Positions 60,464 through 64,000 of a stretch of 64,000 bases of DNA are shown here, one piece after another. The stretch spans positions 1 through 64,000 of the forward strand of contig NZ_JAJNAL010000004.1 of NCBI RefSeq assembly GCF_022271405.1, read 5' to 3'. Source of the stretch: Rhodopseudomonas infernalis (GTDB lineage: Bacteria > Pseudomonadota > Alphaproteobacteria > Rhizobiales > Xanthobacteraceae). Both the position numbers and the translations under genes were made by a program. Below the pieces are notes generated by a model that had not been told where the DNA came from, did not search any database, and saw nothing but the letters and a program-made list of their open reading frames with translations. Numbering within the stretch: position 1 is the stretch's first letter; each line of letters starts with the position of its first letter.

Positions 60464-61227
60464 GAGTTATTCTTGCGCTCGCGAATCTCGCCGAACACGT
60501 CGGCCGCGCTTTCGCCGGCGAGGCCGACCGCGGCGGCGACCGATGGCACGTCGGCGCGCAGGAACACATTGGCCTGCTTCTCTTCGCCCAGTGTCACCGG
60601 AATCGTCGGCTGGCCGGCCGCACGCTGCTGCTCGACCTGCTTGGCGCGCGCCTGCAGCGCGGCGTTGTCCGGCTCGATCGCGAGGGCGAATTTGACGTTG
60701 GAGGCGGTGTATTCGTGGCCGCAATACAGTTTGTAATCGTCCGGCAACGCGCGCAGCTTGAGCAGCGACTCCCACATCATCGGATAGGTGCCCTCGAACA
60801 CCCGGCCGCACCCGATCGAGAACAGCGTATCGGCGGCGAACAGCGTGCGGTCGTCCTCGAACACGTAGGAGATGTGATCGAGCGTGTGGCCGGGGGTCTC
60901 GAGCACGCGCGCCGACAGACCGCCGACCTTGACGACGTCGCCCTCCTCGACCCGCAGGTCGACATCGGCGATCTTGGCGTTGGCGTCGTGCGGCGCGACC
61001 ACACGGCACTGGTACTTCTGCTTCAGCTCGGCGATGCCGCCGACATGATCGGCGTGGTGATGAGTGACGAAAATATCCGTCAGCTTCCAGCCTTCCTTCT
61101 CCAGCGCGGCGATCAGCGGCGCGGCTTCCGGCGCGTCGATCGACGCGGTGGCGCCGGTCGCCGGGTCGTGGACCAGATAGCCGAAATTGTCGGAAAGACA
61201 GGGGACGATACGGATGTCGGCAGCCAT
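60460..61227 (-). CDS. gloB: hydroxyacylglutathione hydrolase (glyoxalase II)
   Basis: 255 residues; metallo-beta-lactamase fold enzyme that hydrolyses S-lactoylglutathione to lactate and glutathione. The metal motif is THHHADHVGG, further ligands lie in LETPGHTLDHIS and in the FAADTLFSIGCGR block, and the glutathione-binding region LYCGHEYTASN is intact. Length is normal for the family. It forms a coupled pair with the DUF985 gene downstream. Confidence 0.97.
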   Translation of the reverse strand: MAADIRIVPCLSDNFGYLVHDPATGATASIDAPEAAPLIAALEKEGWKLTDIFVTHHHADHVGGIAELKQKYQCRVVAPHDANAKIADVDLRVEEGDVVKVGGLSARVLETPGHTLDHISYVFEDDRTLFAADTLFSIGCGRVFEGTYPMMWESLLKLRALPDDYKLYCGHEYTASNVKFALAIEPDNAALQARAKQVEQQRAAGQPTIPVTLGEEKQANVFLRADVPSVAAAVGLAGESAADVFGEIRERKNNS

Positions 61228-61398
61228 GAATTCTCCCGGGGATTTCGATAGACGGCGCGTTGACGCGGAAGGCGCCGGCCGGTGTCACGACGATAGTCTA
61301 TCACGGACCGGCAGGCGGATAAAACGCGGGGAAGCACCTGAGCGCCGCTGCACAAGGCCGCTTTGCCGGACGCGCCGCCGGCGTGGTAAAAGCCGCCC

Positions 61399-62163
61399 AT
61401 GACGATGGATGTGGTCAAACTGCGCGAATTCTATTCGAGCCGGCTCGGCGGTGTCGCGCGGCGCCTCATCAATCGCGGTATTCAGAAGCGGTGGCAGGGC
61501 GGCAGGGACCAGCGCGTTCTCGGGCTCGGCTATCCGACGCCGTATCTCGGGCTGTTTCGCGACAATTGCGAACGCTGCATCGCGTTCATGCCGGCCGCGC
61601 AGGGCGTGCTGAAATGGCCGACGGCGCGCGCGACGTTATCGACGCTGGTGGATGAGCGCGCGCTGCCGCTGCCCGACGCCGCGGTCGACCGTATCCTAAT
61701 GGTGCACGCGCTGGAGATGTCGGACGACCCCGAGGCGCTGCTGCGCGAGGTCTGGCGGGTGCTGGCGCCGTCGGGACGCTTGCTGGCGGTGGTGCCGAAT
61801 CGCCGCGGCGTCTGGGCCCGCATCGACGCCACGCCGTTCGGCCATGGCCGGCCGTATTCGCGCTCGCAGATTTCCGACCTGCTGCGGCGGACCTGGTTCA
61901 CGCCGGTCGGCTGGAGCGAGGCGCTGTTCGTGCCGCCACTGCAGCAGGGCTGGCTGATGCGCTCGGCACCGGCCTGGGAGCGGATCGGCGGCGCGACCTC
62001 GCTGCCGCTGGCCGGCGTTCACGTGGTGGAAGCCACCAAGCAGGTGGTGCGGCCGCTTCCGGCCAAGCGCGAACGCATCCGGCTGATTCCGTCGCTCGAG
62101 CCGTCGCTGGTGCCGTCGCCGATGCAGGCGGACGATCCCGACCTGCCGGCCCGGCCCCGCTGA
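61399..62163 (+). CDS. SAM-dependent methyltransferase-like protein
   Basis: 254 residues. The methyltransferase fold is evident in QRVLGLGYPTPYLG (motif I, divergent GLGYPTPYL), PLPDAAVDRILMVHALE (motif IV) and EVWRVLAPSGRLLAVVPNRRG (motif VI). The C-terminal ~70 residues are a Pro/Arg-rich tail. Such proteins sit next to gloB in many Rhizobiales; the substrate is unknown. It is divergent from gloB and convergent with the DUF4167 gene. Confidence 0.85.
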   Translation: MTMDVVKLREFYSSRLGGVARRLINRGIQKRWQGGRDQRVLGLGYPTPYLGLFRDNCERCIAFMPAAQGVLKWPTARATLSTLVDERALPLPDAAVDRILMVHALEMSDDPEALLREVWRVLAPSGRLLAVVPNRRGVWARIDATPFGHGRPYSRSQISDLLRRTWFTPVGWSEALFVPPLQQGWLMRSAPAWERIGGATSLPLAGVHVVEATKQVVRPLPAKRERIRLIPSLEPSLVPSPMQADDPDLPARPR

Positions 62164-62179
62164 AGCGAGCGGAAACGAA

Positions 62180-62205
62180 AAGGGCCGCGCCGGAGCGCGA
62201 CCCTT
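62180..62205. terminator. bidirectional hairpin between convergent genes
   Basis: AAGGGCCGCGC-CGGA-GCGCGACCCTT, an 11-bp stem with one mismatch, placed after the methyltransferase stop (+) and before the end of the DUF4167 gene (-). Confidence 0.65.
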
Positions 62206-62252
62206 GATCTCGATCACCGGATCTCAATAACCGGGCAGACGGTCGCCGGCGT

Positions 62253-62969
62253 TTACTCGCCGCGCGAAACGTCCTCGGACGGAGCTGGCGCCGCAGCGGC
62301 CGCGGCTTCGCCACGCGGCGTGTGCGGACGGCGACGGCGACGGGGCGGGAAGCGTTCGCCGCCAGCCGCGCCTTCGAAAGCCGCAGGGGGAACCTGCGGC
62401 TGCGGACCGGTGATGAACGACGGCAGGCGGTCGACGCCGGCATCGACGGACGGCTGCGGCTGCTCGACGCGCGGGGTGAATTGCGGCTGCGGCCGATGCT
62501 CGCGCGGCTGCGGCTGCTCGCGGGGCTGGAACTGCGGCTGCTCGCGCGGCTGATATTGCGGCGGCGGCGGCACCGGGACCAGGCCCGGCTCGGCGCCGAA
62601 GTTCGAGTAATCGACCTCGTCATCGTCGCTGTCCGACATATCGTTGTCGATGCGCGGCTGCTGTTGCTGCGGCTGGTTCTGCCGGAACTGCTCCTGCGCG
62701 GCCGCGATCAGACGGAAGTAGTGCTCGGCGTGCTGATAGTAGTTCTCAGCCGCCACCGGGTCGCCGGACGAGCGCGCATCTCGGGCAAGCTGAACGTATT
62801 TCTCGGCGACGTGAGAGGCAGTGCCGCGGATCTTGATATCGGGGCCATTGGATTCGAACACCCGGGTCATCGGATTCTGGCCGCGCCGATTGTTGTTGTT
62901 ATTATTGCCGCCGCCGCCACCACCGCTGTTGCGATTGCGCAGCCGCTTGTTGTTCTGCCCGTTTCTCAT
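62253..62969 (-). CDS. DUF4167 protein
   Basis: 238 residues. The N-terminal low-complexity Arg/Asn/Gly tract (MRNGQNNKRLRNRN, then Gly and Asn runs) is followed by the DUF4167 core GPDIKIRGTASHVAEKYVQL and AENYYQHAEHYFRLIAAA. The C-terminal half is Gln/Pro/Arg-rich (repeats of QPQFQPREQ type). The protein is thought to bind RNA on compositional grounds, which is not established. It is the usual neighbour of prmC in alphaproteobacteria. Confidence 0.9.
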   Translation of the reverse strand: MRNGQNNKRLRNRNSGGGGGGNNNNNNRRGQNPMTRVFESNGPDIKIRGTASHVAEKYVQLARDARSSGDPVAAENYYQHAEHYFRLIAAAQEQFRQNQPQQQQPRIDNDMSDSDDDEVDYSNFGAEPGLVPVPPPPQYQPREQPQFQPREQPQPREHRPQPQFTPRVEQPQPSVDAGVDRLPSFITGPQPQVPPAAFEGAAGGERFPPRRRRRPHTPRGEAAAAAAPAPSEDVSRGE

Positions 62970-63559
62970 GTCTTACCTTTTTACCGAGTCCGATATGTCC
63001 CGATGGTCGATGCTTGATCGTTTTGGCGCCGGACGTTTTGGCCCCGGACCGTGCCAGTGCGCGTTTGCGTCGTGTTACCGCGCATGATGCGGGTCGCTCG
63101 CGTCGCCGGCCAAAAGCCGACCCCAGGCGGAAGCCGCCCATGCGCAAAATTGACCCGTTTGATACCGTCAGCGCCGCGTGTCGCGTTCAACAAAGACGCG
63201 TTCCCCAACTCCGGAGCGCACCGAGCCGCGCTGGCCGGACCCAACAACGAACCCGCCAAAGCAGGCTCAGCTTCGCTTGCGTGAGTTCTTCAAGCGTAAA
63301 AGTAAAATCAGGCTTTCGTTTGCTCCGCGGTCGAGAGCAGCGCGGCTTTGTCAAAACCCTCGCGCTCAACCGGATCCGCCGTCCTGAACCCCTTCGAGCC
63401 GGGTTCACGACAAGAGCCGGGGTTCTCGACAAGAACTGTGTTCTTTTCCGGCCTTCGACTGCAGACCCGCGGGGGCCAGTCACCCTGGCCCGATATCCTG
63501 GCCGGAACGTAGTCGCTCTTAGCCGATTTTCCAAGCGTTTTTTGCAATCTATTCCGACA
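62970..63559. other. intergenic region without a supported gene
   Basis: About 590 bp between DUF4167 and prmC, both on the minus strand. Several open frames exist on both strands, but all are Arg/Pro-rich and lack start signals or recognisable sequence. It probably holds the DUF4167 promoter. Confidence 0.5.
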
Positions 63560-64000
63560 TTAAGGCGCCAGATGGCACCCCACGGCCACACGCAAAATAC
63601 CTCCTAGATCGGCGCGCGGCGGTGACGATACCGTCAGCCCGGCGGTCCGCATCAGGGCGACCACGGCGCCGCTCTGGCCCTGGCCGAACTCCACCACCAG
63701 GGCGCCGCCCGGTCGCAGCAGCCGCATCGATTCGGGCGCGATCCGCCGATAGGCGTCGAGGCCGTCGGCGCCACCGTCGAGCGCCAGGCGCGGATCATGG
63801 TCGCGGACCTCGATGTCGAGCGCCGCGATGTCGCCGGCAGGGATGTAGGGCGGATTGGAGACGATCAGGTCGAACGGCCCGGACAGCGCCGCCGCGTAGT
63901 CGCCGGCAACGAAGCCCGCGCGGTCCGCCAGGCCGAGCGCCGCCGCGTTGGCGCGGGCGATCCGTAACGTTTCGAGGCTGATATCAGTCGCGACGCCGGT
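63560..64000 (-). CDS. prmC: peptide chain release factor N5-glutamine methyltransferase, partial
   Basis: The 5' part lies beyond the window edge. About 146 C-terminal codons are present: ATDISLETLRIARANAAALGL (post-motif I), the catalytic SNPPYIP, then RDHDPRLALDGGADGLDAYR and LRPGGALVVEFGQGQ, ending in CHLAP before TAA at 63560-63562. PrmC methylates the Gln of the GGQ motif in release factors. The DUF4167 gene downstream fits the usual order. Confidence 0.93.
   Translation of the reverse strand, partial: TGVATDISLETLRIARANAAALGLADRAGFVAGDYAAALSGPFDLIVSNPPYIPAGDIAALDIEVRDHDPRLALDGGADGLDAYRRIAPESMRLLRPGGALVVEFGQGQSGAVVALMRTAGLTVSSPPRADLGGILRVAVGCHLAP

Noticed and set aside
63187-63591. A 134-codon minus-strand gene between DUF4167 and prmC
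   Set aside because: Its 3' and 5' parts have no domain character, it is Arg-rich, and its start end overlaps the prmC 3' end in another frame.

Overview
The window looks like chromosomal DNA of a high-GC purple nonsulfur alphaproteobacterium close to Rhodopseudomonas palustris (Bradyrhizobium relatives are next nearest). The pointers are a complete Fe-only nitrogenase cluster (anfA, anfHDGKO) with sigma-54 promoters, alphaproteobacterial gene orders (def-fmt-truA, dnaX-ybaB-recR downstream of an SRP RNA, prmC beside a DUF4167 gene) and many extragenic palindromes. This assignment is inference from gene content; no database search was run.

Layout. 1-9870: housekeeping and metabolic genes on the + strand: a PQQ-type sugar dehydrogenase with a diheme cytochrome c, large catalase KatE, a formate/nitrite-type channel, an alpha/beta hydrolase, and a translationally coupled acyl-CoA dehydrogenase-like / MoxR ATPase / CoxE-like VWA trio. 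9871-12755: an AT-richer accessory insert with a nuclease-like plus helix-turn-helix protein and small unknown genes. It lies between two 743-bp direct copies of the 3' end of the coxE-like gene. 13575-15752: a GAF-PAS-GGDEF-EAL cyclic-di-GMP protein. 15760-19220: a second accessory patch with a MITE-like palindromic element, a compact minus-strand operon (one or two tiny membrane proteins, a lysine-rich carrier-protein-like protein, a secreted barrel-like protein), a decayed serine recombinase and a degenerate tRNA-Arg. 19198-27465: the Fe-only nitrogenase locus with a ModE-like HTH protein. 27500-36300: a lower-GC surface-glycan patch (methyltransferase, 1530-residue multidomain glycosyltransferase, BNR-4 secreted protein) ending in transposase debris next to an intact tRNA-Arg(ACG). 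36598-64000: conserved core genes (histidine kinase, rpmH-rnpA-yidC, engB, argB, dapD-dapE, truA-fmt-def, rmuC, ampG-like, recR-ybaB-dnaX, ffs, HIT-nudC-pfkB, gloB, DUF4167, partial prmC), with extragenic palindromes in many gaps.

How the parts work together. AnfA (GAF, sigma-54 AAA+, Fis HTH) is divergent from anfHDGK. A near-consensus -24/-12 element precedes anfH, and a second one precedes anfA together with a TGT-N10-ACA site, suggesting a nitrogen-control cascade into anfA and then into the structural genes. The adjacent ModE-like HTH protein lacks the molybdate-binding domains and could add metal-dependent control.

The less ordinary items are: the unexplained four-ORF operon at 16399-18452; the divergent coxE duplication bracketing a nuclease-like gene; a GIY-YIG endonuclease gene lying between the two inverted arms of a REPIN-like palindrome; two direct tRNA-Arg copies that bracket the 17.2 kb holding the anf locus and glycan genes; and a 168-bp element with 31-bp terminal inverted repeats.
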